Made by a program: the position numbers and the translations under genes. A stretch of 64,000 nt of DNA from Apteryx mantelli (taxonomy: Eukaryota > Chordata > Aves > Apterygiformes > Apterygidae), in NCBI RefSeq assembly GCF_036417845.1, contig NC_089978.1, forward strand, positions 136,332,288 to 136,396,287, written 5' to 3'. A model generated the notes under the pieces. That model saw nothing but the letters and a program-made list of their open reading frames with translations. It made no database searches and was not told where the DNA came from. Shown in pieces: positions 23,412 to 35,443 of the stretch (the stretch's first letter is position 1; the number at the start of each line of letters is the position of its first letter).

Positions 23412-24487
23412 GTAGCAACAACTTTCTCCACACTTAGTGGAAGAACTTTTTCTTTACACTCATACATCATATCTTCCTTTGGGTTTTCTGCTGTAAGACT
23501 CCTTGGGGATCCTAGGGGCTTCCCATCAAACCAGCAGAATTTCTGCATTGGCTTCAGGGGCAAGTGCTCAGTGTCTTCCCTGGGAGCACCATGGCAGCAC
23601 AGACATTCTGATCTACCCTACCATCAAGGTCTGACTCACATAAGCAACATGAGCTCTTCCAGTTACAGAATGGGCTTTATCAATATGCTTGCTCTTCCAC
23701 AATGTGTTCTGACCAGTCCAGCTCTGACAGTCACCTTGCTTTGGCAGAGATGGATTAGAGCTGCTGTTTCTCCTCTTTTGGCCACAGTAGAAATGTGTAC
23801 AGATTCTTCTGTTCTTAAACCATGCTTTGGGAAAGTCCCTCAGAATGAGGAGACACTCAGAGCAACCACAGAAAACCCAGGCCCTGGCTGTGCACCATTT
23901 AATAAATAGCATCTTGCCAGATTTATCTCCACATTCCAGACATGGAAACAAGGCTACTTGTCCAGAGCTACTGTTAGATATCCCATCTTGTGAGGTTTCC
24001 CCTTTTCCAAAAATTTGCAAGCCTTTCCTTGCAAGAAAATGTTTTCCGGCCCTTTGCTGAAAGCAGTGACACACATTCACTTAGCAAACAGCTGCAGCGG
24101 TTTCAGCTGGGTACCACATGCAAAAACAGCAGACCATAAGCTAAAGTGGCTGAAGCAAAGGAAAATATTGCCTTTTAGTGACTTCGCAGTGAGAATGGTA
24201 GGAGAATGGAAGCGGACAATTTTGAGTGGAAACATCTTCAACCAAGTCAGAGCATTTGGGAACTGTCTGGCAGAGATCTCCTGGTAGACTTCTGTCATTC
24301 TGGCGGTTCTGAAGGTAGGAGGCACTGTTGCCAAATGTGTAGGCTAAATGACTCTTGAAGTTACACAGAGAAGCCACATTCCCTATGAGCGATAGGCCAT
24401 CCCTTATCTCAGTCTATCCAATCCTGCTGCCTTTGATCAGACACATGATTCTCATCTGTATATACTGTCTCCTCCTTTCTTTCCCAG

Positions 24488-24597
24488 GTGTGGAGTTTAA
24501 CAACACTGAAAACTGCAAGGTGACTTTTGATATCACAACTCTCCAGTTTTGGGGGACAAGCTATTACTATCAGCAAGGAGCTCCCTACTATGGAAAT
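24488..24597 (+). CDS. Gene 2 exon 10: MG4
   Basis: 110 nt. GVEFNNTENCKVTFDI..YYQQGAPYYGN; the start resembles A2ML1 GTGVEANAT. Donor AAT|GTAAGT. Confidence 0.92.
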
Positions 24598-24946
24598 GTA
24601 AGTAAGTGAACAAGCAGAAACATGAGAAGTCCAGCAGCTGGGCCAAAGGGGTTGGCAGGGACAGAAATACTAAGGAGTCCCCTTGTTCTGAGCTGCTCAA
24701 AGCTGCTAGCACAGTCCTCTGTCCCAGTCTCTCCTTTGATGTCTCTACTACAAAATAATCCAAAGGTGTGACCACAGAGTAGACCCATGACTTTGCCAGA
24801 TGGCATGGCTGCTGCATAAATGGGGAGGGGCTGGAGGAGTTAGGGGGTCACCCAGAGAGTCCTTTTGGAGAGAGAAACTGAAACTGCTATTGGGAGGTAG
24901 ATTTTCAATTCTGAGGCCTCAAAATCTGTTTTCCACCTTGTTAAAG

Positions 24947-25117
24947 CTGGAACTCAAAAGTGCCAATGGGACCCCCCTGAAGAACAAGAGAGTGATTTTC
25001 ACAATGTCCTATGGTAACAGGAAGCAGACCAAGACCTACTTCACAGACAACAGTGGGATATCCTCTTTCACAATGGAGACTTCAGCATGGGACAACAGCA
25101 GTAGAGTTTTTCTACAG
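24947..25117 (+). CDS. Gene 2 exon 11: MG4
   Basis: 171 nt, phase 0. LELKSANGTPLKNKRVIF..YFTDNSGISSFTMETS..WDNSSRVFLQ. Acceptor TTAAAG, donor GTTAAG. Confidence 0.9.
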
Positions 25118-25200
25118 GTTAAGCCAACAATTACATTGGGTTTGACTAGCACTAGCTAGTATACCCCTGAGTCCCATAGTCTGTCATTGTCTCAGTACAA

Positions 25201-25233
25201 TGACAGAGAGAGACAGAGACAGAGACAGAGGCA
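25201..25233. repeat. (GACAGA)n short repeat
   Basis: Imperfect GACAGA/GAGAGA units in intron 11 of gene 2. Confidence 0.8.
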
Positions 25234-26470
25234 AGGAGAAATGAAATAACAGATCTAAGAGAAGAGGAACAGCCCATGGCACCACACACTGTCCCTGAGC
25301 TGTCAAGAGATATCATGAAAGATGGGGTAGTGGACAAGGGCTCCATGAAATTGGGACTGAGGTCTACTTACGTAGGACCTTGTCTGAGGTGGACCTCTCC
25401 ACCTTCTATCAGGCTGGGCAGGGACAGAGAGCAGAGAAAGGACTCCCACTCTGCATGGAATGGGAAGACAGGAAAGGAGCCAGGAGAGGAGCATCTGAAA
25501 ATACACACGGAGAAGAAAAGATCAGTAAACAGTTTGCATTATATCATCATCATGACATAAGAACTAGAAGTAGCCAGCGATATGTGAAACAGAAAACTTA
25601 GGAGAGAAAGAATGAAGTCTAATAGGAAAACAGTTGCTGCAAGCCAATCTGGAACAAAGCAGGTAATCAGGATGGAAGGAGCAGAGTGCGCCTTACTATG
25701 GATGCCACCTACAGGAAACTGACTGAGACAAGTTCTACCTTTGCTTTCCCATGTAACCATGAAAAAGGCTCACTTTCCTGCTTTTAAGGGTAGGCGTCTA
25801 ATAACTACCCATCCTATTTAAATTTCACTTCAAGTCAAGTAGCACTTCAAGCCGAGCCTTGTATCTTTATCAGGGTACATACAGTATTTTATACGATGGA
25901 TCCTGATCTTGCTGCAATTACACAAGTCTCTGTGCAGATAAGTTATAAGTTAAAAATGAGCAGGGCTATTGAGCTTCAATTGTCCTCTGCCACCCCTACC
26001 ATGGATCAGGGAAAACGTTGAGAGAAATATAGTGTCTGAGTGGAATAACACCGAACAGTGAAATACATTATCAGGGCAGACCCCTGCTCAGACTTTCCCC
26101 ATCTGCACCAGACAAAAATAAAAGGTTCAGTGGTTTGATCCAGGGACTAAGAAGCCACTCTACACAAGCTGATGATCTGGCCTGCTTTTGGGGTAGCAGC
26201 AGCATTGCAGAAGTTCAGACTTTAAGCCCAAGCCATAGTGGTACACAGCTCCCTTCCACTTAGGTTCTAGTTACCCCAGAGCCTGCCAGGGCTGGGTGGA
26301 CAATATTAGGCTCCACAGAAAGGAGCTGACTGAACTTTGCCTATGCTGAAAGCTTTGCCTACCCTGAGAGAGTTCAGAGTATGCTGTGCAGCTGGTTTCA
26401 GCTGACGGTTTTGCCCCGGGGAGAATGGTAAGACACCTTCAGACACTGAGTCACCTTTTCTATACCACAG

Positions 26471-26695
26471 GCAAAGACCCATTCTGAGGACTTGAGTGAT
26501 CGAAATGTGAGGGTGTCTTATGGTACTGCATCCCTCACACTGAAAGCTTTCTACTCCTCCAGCCACAGCTCTGTGAAGATCCAACCGGTGCAGGCAATGC
26601 TGCCCTGTGGGGATGTGCAGCGGGTCACTGTGCATTATCGTATCCTGGCCACAGAGCTGGGGAATGGGGCTGCCAAAGCAGAGTTCTATCACCTG
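26471..26695 (+). CDS. Gene 2 exon 12: MG5
   Basis: 225 nt, phase 0. LKAFYSSSHSSVKIQPV, the conserved MLPCGDVQRVTVHYRI, ending AEFYHL. Acceptor CCACAG, donor GTGAGT. Confidence 0.93.
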
Positions 26696-26816
26696 GTGAG
26701 TGCAGGATGGCACAAGCAACCAGGTCAGCTTTCTGACAAGTCTGTGTCAGCACAGTGTCTTTTGCTAGCAGAGACATAGAGCATATCAACCCATCACTCT
26801 GTTTGTTCCCCTTCAG

Positions 26817-26880
26817 GTTTTGGCTGGAGGATCCCTTGTACATCATGGCCAAACAACTGTACTTCTTGATCCGCCATTGG
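26817..26880 (+). CDS. Gene 2 exon 13: MG5/MG6 junction
   Basis: 64 nt. VLAGGSLVHHGQTTVLLDP matches the A2M IMAKGGIVRTGTHGLLV segment. Acceptor TTCAG, donor GTAAGA. Confidence 0.9.
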
Positions 26881-27395
26881 GTAAGAACGGCTAAATGCCC
26901 AGGAGCAGATTAAAGACCCAATAGGAAAGCCCTTCCAGCCTAAATGGGGAAGGAGTGAACAGAGATCTGAGACCAACAGAAAACAGAGTTGGCTCAAAAA
27001 TTCAAGAGGAAATGGCAAATATGCTGCCTTTCCTCTGTCTTTTATTTTGCCTGTTATTTTTCTGATCAAATGATGGAACTGTCAGAGTTTATCTGCCAAG
27101 TGGAAGTTATCAGAGACCTCCAAGAAAACACTCAGCATCTGTTTGGAAGACTCAGAAGGGAAGTCACTTTCTCCTTCAAGGGCACACTGTCACCAAAACC
27201 CCTTGTAATATAAGGTTCCTGTTACCAAATGGCCCTAACTCACACTCTGGTCTGGCTGTGGCCTCCCCAGGAGCAAGACAAAATAGTTTTTATCCAAGTA
27301 ACTGTGTAGAAAATGAGCATGTTCCTGGCAAAATCCTTGGAGATAGACTTCCTTGCATCCTCCTATACTTCTTCTATTTCTCCTTCTCTTCCCAG

Positions 27396-27541
27396 CTCAT
27401 TATAGTGGGGCTTTCAATGTCACTCTGCCCATTGACATAATTTCACCCATGGCTGCCCTCTTTGTTTACACTGCCTTCCCTGAGGGCCAAGTGGCAGCTG
27501 ACAGCTTCAGTCTGAAAGTCTCCAAGTGCTTCAGGAACCAT
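27396..27541 (+). CDS. Gene 2 exon 14: MG6
   Basis: 146 nt. GAFNVTLPID..AALFVYTAFPEGQVAADSF..VSKCFRNH. Acceptor TCCCAG, donor GTAAGT. Confidence 0.93.
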
Positions 27542-27695
27542 GTAAGTAGTGCACAAAATGTAAGAGGTAGATGGGCTGGAGGGTAGCTCATTAACTGTAA
27601 ATTGGCAATAAGTGTCCAGCAGAATCCAGTAACCACAGTCCCCCATCTCCTTCCTCTCTCAATGTCTTGAGTCCCTCCTTTTTGTGCTGTTTCAG

Positions 27696-27845
27696 GTGAA
27701 GCTTGGCTTCTCGGACACGGTGGCTCTCCCAGGATCAGCTGTCCATCTCCATTTACAGGCTGCACCAGGCTCCCTGTGTAGCATCCATGCTGTAGACCAG
27801 AGCGTCCTTCTCCTGAGGTCAGCAGCTGAGCTATCCAGGGCTAGT
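27696..27845 (+). CDS. Gene 2 exon 15: MG6
   Basis: 150 nt. Contains APGSLCSIHAVDQSVLLLR and AELSRAS leading into the bait region. Acceptor TTTCAG, donor GTGAGT. Confidence 0.95.
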
Positions 27846-28708
27846 GTGAGTCACTCCAGTGCTGAGCCCTGCTAGCATTACATATATGTTTTTTGAGAAT
27901 CTAGTTGCAGGCACTGGGTAAGCAGGCACAGTGGATATGTTAACAAACATTTGCATGGGGACAGGACATGGCTTCATGAGAAAGAAATGAAGGCCAGTAT
28001 CAACTCTCAGCCCAAATTCTCAGTCTATATTGAGGGATCTAATAGAGTAACCCACCATTACCCCCAGTACAGCCCAAAGCCCATCCTTGTTAAACTTAGA
28101 GCACTTTGCCACAATGGCAACCAAATGGCAAGAGACTTCCATCTCCTGAACCAATCCATCACAGCGCTCTGAAATAAGAGCTGTGTTAGAAGAAATGCCC
28201 AATGTGTGATAGGCTCCATATCTTTGTCTCAACACACATGAACCAGCCAGTCCTTCCATTCACAGACTGAACAAGAAATGGAGCCTTCGCAGTGGAAAGC
28301 CATCTCTCCTCCAGACCTATGATTGATTGGGTCCGAGGACCCTTGAAATGCCTCTTGGCACTATCTTGGTGGATCCAGGATGTACCGTCAGTCATACAAG
28401 ATGCTCCCCTAAGGACTCTTACAGGGAGTGTCTCCTCTCAGTTTGCATTAAGCACTCAGCTTAAATCTGTGAACTAGATGTGGCCACAGCCAGGTACTTG
28501 TGCCCTAAAGGGGTTCATGTTCATCTCTGGTGCTATGCAGCTGAAACCTGTGGAGGCTATCCATGAAGCTCAAAAACCTTTGGAGCTGGGCTTTTGTTGC
28601 AGGCAGGATCTGAGCTGTGCTTCTGCAGTCACAGAGAATCTCTGGATAGAAATGTAAAACTTTCTCCCTCTCACACTAACCTGTATTGTTTTCATTCTCT
28701 GTCTACAG

Positions 28709-28906
28709 GTGTACAGTATGTTCAGCTATCCTCAAGAGTACCCCAGTGTCATCACAGACTCTTACAGTGACTACTGCACTATCCACAAGAGTCTGGGAAC
28801 CATCAGTTCCCCTCAGAGTACTCTTCCATTAGGAACAATGTCACCCTTCATGTACAACAGCTATTCTTATGCAGTTTCCCAACCAGATGTTTATGAACTT
28901 CTGAGG
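28709..28906 (+). CDS. Gene 2 exon 16: pre-bait linker
   Basis: 198 nt, phase 0. Starts VYSMFSYPQEYPSV (A2ML1 VYG-F-type start) and ends QPDVYELLR, parallel to QPDIFNLFR in gene 3. Tyr/Ser-rich. Donor AGG|GTAAAT. Confidence 0.9.
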
Positions 28907-28944
28907 GTAAATCTAATTTCTATAAACCTTGAAATATCAGAGCT

Positions 28945-29002
28945 AAGCCCTTTTGTACCCCAGATCAGCTTCTGAGCCCTTTTGTACCCCAGAGCAGCTT
29001 CA
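28945..29002. repeat. 29-bp tandem duplication after gene 2 exon 16
   Basis: GCCCTTTTGTACCCCAGA with GCAGCTTC/ATCAGCTTC occurs twice back to back, 39 nt past the exon 16 donor. A smaller 18-bp duplication (CACAGCTCCCCACT) lies at about 29118-29150. Confidence 0.85.
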
Positions 29003-29250
29003 CAAATCATCTTTTTTTGGGAACGCTAACAACTTTAGGTTCTGAATTTGCTGAGCTTCTGATCTAAGAGATCTCTGACACACCATGCTCTCAGCTTGCT
29101 AAATTCCCATTGATCAGGCACAGCTCCCCACTAAAGCACAGCTCCCCACTTTTGCCAAACTCTAGACCCCCAGACTTTCTAGGGGTTGGAGGGAGAGGAG
29201 AGTGTCAGCCTGAGTCAGAGAAAATTGGAGACTGAAAAAGCAAAGCATCT

Positions 29251-29270
29251 GGGGGGGGGGGGGAGAGAGA
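29251..29270. repeat. Poly-G (13) and (AG)n
   Basis: Thirteen G followed by alternating AG in intron 16 of gene 2. Confidence 0.9.
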
Positions 29271-29636
29271 GATGGGAGAAAGGAGGGAAAAAACAGGGAT
29301 GAGTAAAGAGGTCAAAAGAGGGGTGAAATGAGAACAAGTCTATGCTGGGGTGGGGAGCAAACTATGATACCACAATAATGACTTTGTGTGTGTGCATGCA
29401 TGTGTGAGTAGTCGTCCCCACAACCCTGACAGTAGAGATTCACCTTTAATGTGAGGGGCCAGGATCTGGGCTCTGGGAGCAGGGTGATTCTGCATTCTCT
29501 CCCTGTGAAGCTCTTAAATGAGTCAGAGGTGCAACAACATGCTGATATGCTGGGAGCCTGGGGCAGAGATGGCCCCTCAGACATGCTGCCCCCTCCACTA
29601 AGTTCTGCCTTCTTTTCTTCCCCTTCTTTCCACCAG

Positions 29637-29724
29637 AATTCAGGTCTAACATTTTTAACCAGCCTTAAAATCAAGTCTCTGATTGAGTGCCACACCCAGA
29701 CCACTTTCTACTATGACTACATGT
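29637..29724 (+). CDS. Gene 2 exon 17: start of bait region
   Basis: NSGLTFLTSLKIKSLIECH aligns with [20 protein letters not shown] of gene 3, then a Tyr/Thr-rich end. The acceptor CACCAG is good. The donor is weak: ATGT|GTACAT is the only site I found giving the required phase 1 before an in-frame TGA. Confidence 0.75.
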
Positions 29725-30320
29725 GTACATCTTGATTTATCATCTGTTTCTTTGAAAATCATGGGTAACATACAGGCTGCACAAGGGCAGCTGCACATAC
29801 AATGTACTGAGGAACTGGGGATGGCTTCCAGAGATGAGTGAGAGGTTACACAGGAGATGCGCACAGGAAGAGAGGAAAGGTCCTGAGAGTGTAAATGTAT
29901 GGAGGGGTGCCACTCCCTGGCAGTGGAGGGGTGGAGGGTTGGCTGCACAGGAAGAACCTACTTGGAAGATTCTGCTGGCAGATAGGAAGATAATTTGGTC
30001 AAGGGGGAAAAATGAGACAGCTGTCACAACAAGGAGGATCTGTTTGTAATACTGGGAAAGGTTTTGCTGAAAACAGGCGAATCAGCCAATATTGACACAT
30101 GGGAGTATCTAGGCCTTTCTGCAGGGTCTGAAAGAGCAAGAAGTGTCTATGAGCAGGCTGAGTTCCTCCTGGAGGAGCCCATGCATGTGGCTGGGATCCA
30201 CATGTTCACCTAGGGTGTCTTACTGTGGGAGACTAATGTTGAAGGAGGTTGAGGGCATCTTGAAGAGGACAAGTAATGCATGTGGGATCAAAGTGGGTGT
30301 GGGAAGGATGGGGAGTTGAG

Positions 30321-30363
30321 CTGAACTCTACCTGCCTGAACTCTACCCACCTGAACTCTATCC
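30321..30363. repeat. 15-bp tandem repeat, about 3 copies
   Basis: CTGAACTCTACCTGC, CTGAACTCTACCCAC and CTGAACTCTATCC, 50 nt before the gene 2 exon 18 acceptor. Confidence 0.85.
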
Positions 30364-30412
30364 TAATCTCAGAGATACTCTGTGTTTGAATGAATGCTTA
30401 TATTCCCAATAG

Positions 30413-30566
30413 CTTATGATGAGCTGGCAAACTCAGACAACTTGGATACACAGATAGATGCTGCTATTGAAGGTGCTGAGTCAGAGCGTGTTGAGCTGGG
30501 CAGCAAGGCAGGGCCAGTATGTACCTGGTTTCCAGAGACATTCATCTGGAGTCTGGTTGCCATCAA
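30413..30566 (+). CDS. Gene 2 exon 18: bait region and FPETFIW motif
   Basis: 154 nt. An acidic stretch (DELANSDNLDTQIDAAIEGA) precedes TWFPETFIWSLVAI, the counterpart of A2[14 protein letters not shown]. Acceptor CCAATAG, donor AA|GTGAAT. Few basic or aromatic cleavage sites are present in the bait. Confidence 0.85.
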
Positions 30567-30771
30567 GTGAATAATCATGGGTTATAACCCCACATGGATC
30601 TCAACCTCCTGCCAGCTGGATCTGAGAGGGAATGGGCAGGAGCAGAGCCAGGGCATTATTGCCTCTGTGTCCACAGAGACAAGGAAGGTCTGAAGAAATA
30701 GATAAGGACAATGGAGATTTGGTTCAGTTCCTGGCTCTGTTTGAGATTTTCCAGATGATCTTGGACAGCTC

Positions 30772-31805
30772 AAAAACACATCCTGTAGGATGGAAGGGAC
30801 CTCCAGAGGTCTCTAGCTCAACATCCTGCACAAGGCAATTAGATCACACTGCTGTAGTCAAATTCTGAATATCTCTAGGGATGGAGATTCCACAGACTCT
30901 CTGGGCACCTGTTCCAGTGTTTGACCATCCTCACCGTAATTTTTTTTTTCTTATATTGAGTCAGAATTTCCCATGTTCAGACTTGTGTCTGTTACCTCTC
31001 ATCCTATCACTATGCACCTCCAAGAAGAGTCTGACTCCATCATCTCTACACCTTCCTGTTAGGTAGCTCTAAACAACAATAAGCTCTACCCTTAGCCTTC
31101 TCCTCTCACAGCTGAAAAAACCCAGTTCTTTCAGCCTCTCCTTGTACATCATATGCTCCAGCTCCCCAGCTATCTCAGTAGCCCTCCACTGGACTCATTC
31201 CAGTGTGTCAGTGTCTTTCTTGTACTGAGGGACCAAAATGGGACACAGTTCTCCAAATGCGGTCCCACAAGGGAGAAAGAGAAGGGAAAAATCAGTTCCC
31301 TAAACCTGCTGGCTGCAATCTTCCTTATACAACCCTGAGGAGATGTCTTCCCTGTTGCAAGGGCACACAGCTGATTCATACTCAACTTGTTATCCACCAG
31401 GACCCTTTTCCTGCAAAGTTGTTTTCTAGGCATTTGGTGCCCAGCCTGTATTGCTGCATGTTGTAACAGCCACCCTTGTCCCCCTCAATTAGGTATAGTC
31501 TGATAACTTGGTGGGGATGCACTCTAACACTTCTTCCAGGTCATCAATAAAGCTATTAAGCAGTATCAGCCCGATTATAGATCCCTGAGGGATGCCACAG
31601 GTAAGCAGCCACCAATTGGACTTTGTTTCACTGAGCACCACCCTCTGAGCTCAATGGTCTAGCCAATTTTCCATCCTCCTTATCTTCACTAACTTGGCTA
31701 CAAGGATACTATTGGAGACTGTGTCAAAGATCATGCTATAATCAAGGTATGCAACATCCACAGCTCTCCCCTTATTTACACAGCCAATTATCTCAACCTT
31801 CTTCA
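30772..31805 (-). mobile_element. CR1 LINE fragment, 5'-truncated
   Basis: On the - strand this carries the 3' portion of a CR1 non-LTR retrotransposon. On + it reads GGATGGAAGGGACCTCCAG.., CCTGTTCCAGTGTTTGACCA, GAAGAGTCTGACTCCATC, and AGCACCACCCTCTGAGCTC, all familiar from avian CR1 copies. No intact ORF remains. It lies in intron 18 of gene 2, antisense to it. Ends are approximate. Confidence 0.9.
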
Positions 31806-32874
31806 TTCTCCCATATGTCAATGTTCTTCTGTAAAATGGGATTTCTACCTCTTCATCTTATCTGGCTGGAATGTGCATATTTCAGAGCATGGGATGTCTT
31901 CTGTTGTGTGCATACAGATCAATAAGTGACTCTCATAATGACTGCCTAGCTGTGGTTGAGGGTTTGGGTGTTAGTGTGGCAGAAATGTGACACAGTACTC
32001 CATGGCTCAGACTGGGTGTATAACATGGTTTCCTGGGGGCCCAGTATGCCCACACAAAACAGGAATTTGAGGTGCAACACTGTCCAGAAACAAATTTTGA
32101 TTTTCAAAGGTCTCTCAGTCATTCCTTGCCCACCCACTTGCTATCTTTTCCATACTTCTGTCCCACTGCCTAAGAACCCTTCATACACATTCCCAGTTCA
32201 CACTCCTTCTTCATTTTTCCATCTCCATTCCTCTGCTCACAAATTCACCTCTGGCTCATCCCAGGAAAAGTAGTAGCACTACCATAAACGCTTGCACAGT
32301 TGAGAGTACAGTGCTTCCGAAAAAGACCAAGAAAAATCATTTTTGTAAGAATACAGCTGGGTCCGATCACAGTTCATGCTTGGCAGTCCTGGGAAAACAG
32401 GGATGGGACTCTCCCATGCCCATTCGTCCTGGGTCATTTCTCTATTTCCCTGCTCATGTGAGTCCCTCTCTAACTCAAGAATATATCTGAAATATATCTG
32501 TAGTACTGCCTTTTCCCCCAGTCACCTTCGCCTGGCACCAGCTATTTGTATAAGTATTTTATATTTCTGTAATTTCCTCTCCAAACCCCCTGACCCCAAC
32601 AGCCCAACTAATATTAAAATGTACCTCCTCTTAATATGGTAACCAAATGGGGCAACTGTACGCCTGATCATTTTTTAAATAGAGTGAACACATAAAAGTT
32701 AAGGCTGTGATTCAAAATCAGCAACATGAATCCTTTTTTTGGAAACACTGTCACTTTAAAATGCATCTCTCCAGCCCTTCTCCTCCTACGAATTACCCAG
32801 ATATCCTCCCAAACACCTCAAGAGAAATCTTCACAGAAATGGGGACAACCTCTTCCTCTCTGTTTTCTCCTCAG

Positions 32875-33103
32875 TGATTCAGGGTCTGCTAAGCTACCTG
32901 TCACAGTACCTGACACTATCACAGACTGGAAGGCCCTGACTTTCTGCACCTCAGAGAGCCATGGGTTGGGAATCTCAGAGACCATCAGCCTGCAGAGCTT
33001 CAAGCCCTTCTTTGTGGAACTCACCTTGCCCTACTCCATCTTCCAGGGAGAGTCATTCCCCCTCACAACCAAACTCTTCGGCTACCTGAAGCAGTGCATG
33101 GTG
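32875..33103 (+). CDS. Gene 2 exon 19: post-bait / MG7
   Basis: 229 nt. LPVTVPDTITDWKALTFC..LQSFKPFFVELTLPYSIFQGE..YLKQCMV is strongly conserved. Acceptor CCTCAG, donor GTAAGT. Confidence 0.95.
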
Positions 33104-33423
33104 GTAAGTGGCTCCTTCCAGGATGGGTGTTGGGCAGAGGGGTGTATGGTAACATTACTTACTTCACTGATGAAGGCCCAGACAAGGGGCTGTCCCCTCA
33201 GAAACGGGGTAAAAGACACCAAGGAAGCTCTTCACAAAATCTCCATGCAGAGCCATCTCTCTCCAGGTTATCCTTCCCCATAGTCTCAACTGTGCTGTGA
33301 CACAACCCCCACAGAATTGTGGGGGCCATAGGCTATTGGTGGCCCACAGCTATAGCAAGAGTCTTGCTTATCATGGGCCTCTGGGCTTGACTGACCCCCA
33401 ACTCCCTTTTGTTTCACCTCTAG

Positions 33424-33547
33424 CTCCAGCTTAGCCTAATGGACTCTGGGGATTTTGAATTTGTGCACGCAAATGTCAGGTTCACTATTTGTCTGTGCCC
33501 TGATTCAGCAAAAACATTTTTCTGGGATGTGAAGGCAACAAAACTAG
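33424..33547 (+). CDS. Gene 2 exon 20
   Basis: 124 nt. FTICLCPDSAKTFFWDVKATKL corresponds to A2M [20 protein letters not shown]. Acceptor CTCTAG, donor GTAAGA. Confidence 0.9.
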
Positions 33548-33582
33548 GTAAGAGGGACGAAGGAGGCGTAGGGTCTAAGACA

Positions 33583-33650
33583 GGAGTGGGAGGCAGTGGC
33601 AGAGCTGTCTGAGGAGTCCAGAGCTGGGGTGGAAGGGAAGGTGGCCTACT
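33583..33650 (+). repeat. GC-rich dispersed repeat, copy B
   Basis: CAGGAGTGGGAGGCAGTGGC followed by AGAGCTGTCTGAGGAGTCC, a diverged copy of the unit also found near 15.1, 38.1 and 59.6 kb. Confidence 0.5.
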
Positions 33651-33740
33651 ATGCAAAGTATGAATGAATGGCCTTAGGCTGAGCAAACTGAAATGTTGGC
33701 GCAGGTGTGCAATCGGGTCTTTTTATGTTTTGTTCTTTAG

Positions 33741-33862
33741 GGCAGGTGAATTTCACTGTCACTGCTGAGGTGATTGAGCAGGAAGATGTTTGCACTGAGA
33801 GTACAGCTTTTGTGCCAGAGACTGGAGGGAAGGACACAGTGGTTAAACATCTGCTGGTGAAG
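33741..33862 (+). CDS. Gene 2 exon 21
   Basis: 122 nt. QVNFTVTAEVIEQEDVC to GGKDTVVKHLLVK matches A2M NVNFTVSAEALESQELC to GRKDTVIKPLLVE. Acceptor CTTTAG, donor GTCAGA. Confidence 0.94.
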
Positions 33863-34276
33863 GTCAGAGTCTGCTCCAGGTTCCTGGAGGGATCAGCACT
33901 TTCTCAGACTCAAAGCAGCCCAATGGAGTGGCTCTTAGGGAGTTCACCAGTAGGGTAAACGCATTTCTCAGGGAGGCTAGTAGAGGAGTGATTCTGCAAG
34001 TAAGGTTGAATAGGGGCATGTGCTGAGGACAGCAGCTCAGAACATGCTCTGTGAGTCACAGCTATCAGAATTGCTTGCTATCAGGGCCTTGGCAGTGGTG
34101 TCAGTATAAAAACTTAGAAGCCTGCTTCTCAACAAAAATTTACCAGTAACGCACATATCCCTGTTGTCCGTGTGAGCCCCTTTGCAGAATGTGCTCTGAC
34201 AAAGGTGGTGGGGTGCCCAGCTGACATCTCATTTTACTGCTCTCCCTTGTAAGCTGAATAGCCTTCTTCCCACCAG

Positions 34277-34328
34277 GCAGAGGGGCTGTTGGAGGAAAAG
34301 ACCCACACATCCCTTCTGTGCCCAAAAG
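34277..34328 (+). CDS. Gene 2 exon 22
   Basis: 52 nt. AEGLLEEKTHTSLLCPK matches A2ML1 [17 protein letters not shown] almost throughout. Acceptor CACCAG, donor GTAGGT. Confidence 0.94.
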
Positions 34329-34740
34329 GTAGGTGAGGGTACCCAGGAGACAGGGATCACTGGGCCTGTATATGTGCATGGATCAAGAAGACCAAACAGA
34401 AGCAGCGTCATCTTTGAATATCTCCAGTACTGTCTGGAGGGGCATGGAGAGGGGAAAATTGGGGACTTTGGAGCATTCTCAGGAAGTTTATGAAGAGGCA
34501 AAGCCATTCAACTCACCCCAGTATCGCAGCCTTCAGGCAGCATCAAGCCGCTGTGTAACCACATCACAGAGTCACACATCTGTGGATGGCCTGATCACTG
34601 TATCATCCTGTCATTTGAATTCTGACTTCAGTTCCATGACCAGGTGATCCCAACCTTGTTTATGCTATTTCCAGAGAATGTCTGTGGGTCTGCCATCTCC
34701 CTCTTGCCTGTTGTTGTACTGATGCTTTTACCATTTGCAG

Positions 34741-34824
34741 GAACTTCTGTTTCAGAGAAAATCACCTTCACTATGCCAGAGAACACGGTCCTTGGGTCAG
34801 CGAGAGCCCACATCTCTTTCTTAG
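34741..34824 (+). CDS. Gene 2 exon 23
   Basis: 84 nt. SVSEKITFTMPENTVLGSAR then AHISFL, leading into the thioester exon. Acceptor TTGCAG, donor GTGAGC. Confidence 0.93.
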   Translation, partial: ELLFQRKSPSLCQRTRSLGQREPTSLS

Positions 34825-35266
34825 GTGAGCTCTAGGGGTTCTTGGAAATTAAGATTTTCTTCCCTGCAGGAGGCTTTTCTTCTATTGCCACCACCATATC
34901 ATCTGTAGTAAAGCAAGTAACAAAAAGAAATGTATACAGTGAGGTGTAATGCAGGGCCCCTAGGTCTTCCAGGAAAGCATCCCATTCTGGCCTCTCTTAT
35001 ACAAGTGACACTGGGCCAGATGGACTCGTAACTTCACCCAGCCAAGGGCAAGATAGGAGGAGTACTGTATCAATGTTCCTACCAGCCTGCTCCTTTGACC
35101 ACTTAGTTCTACACTGCCACAGGTCTGCTGAAGTTAATGTCTCCCCAGTGTGAGCAGAGGTGAACTGAACCCCTTGTTAGTGGGTTACTTGGAGAATCAG
35201 TGAGCACAGAAGTTTTTTGTATGCAAGAATATGTAAAGCTATCTAAGCTGTGGTTCTGTCCCACAG

Positions 35267-35443
35267 GAGACATTTTGGGAACAGCACTGGACAACATAGA
35301 CGAGCTCCTCCAAATGTCCAGTGGCTGTGGAGAGCAGAACATGGTTCATTTTGCTCCCAATGTCTTCATCACACAATACCTTGAGGAGACAAGACAACTA
35401 ACTCCAGAAATCAAACAGAAAGCAATTGGCTATCTGGAAAGTG
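35267..35443 (+). CDS. Gene 2 exon 24: thioester domain with GCGEQ
   Basis: 177 nt as in A2M. The thioester motif GCGEQ lies at 35323-35337 (Cys about residue 985, Gln 988) in [38 protein letters not shown] follows. This internal Cys-Gln thioester lets the family bind trapped proteases covalently. Confidence 0.96.

Noticed and set aside
23403..23909. 168-codon ORF on + strand
   Set aside because: Begins in the end of gene 2 exon 9 in a shifted frame and continues into intron; no similarity.
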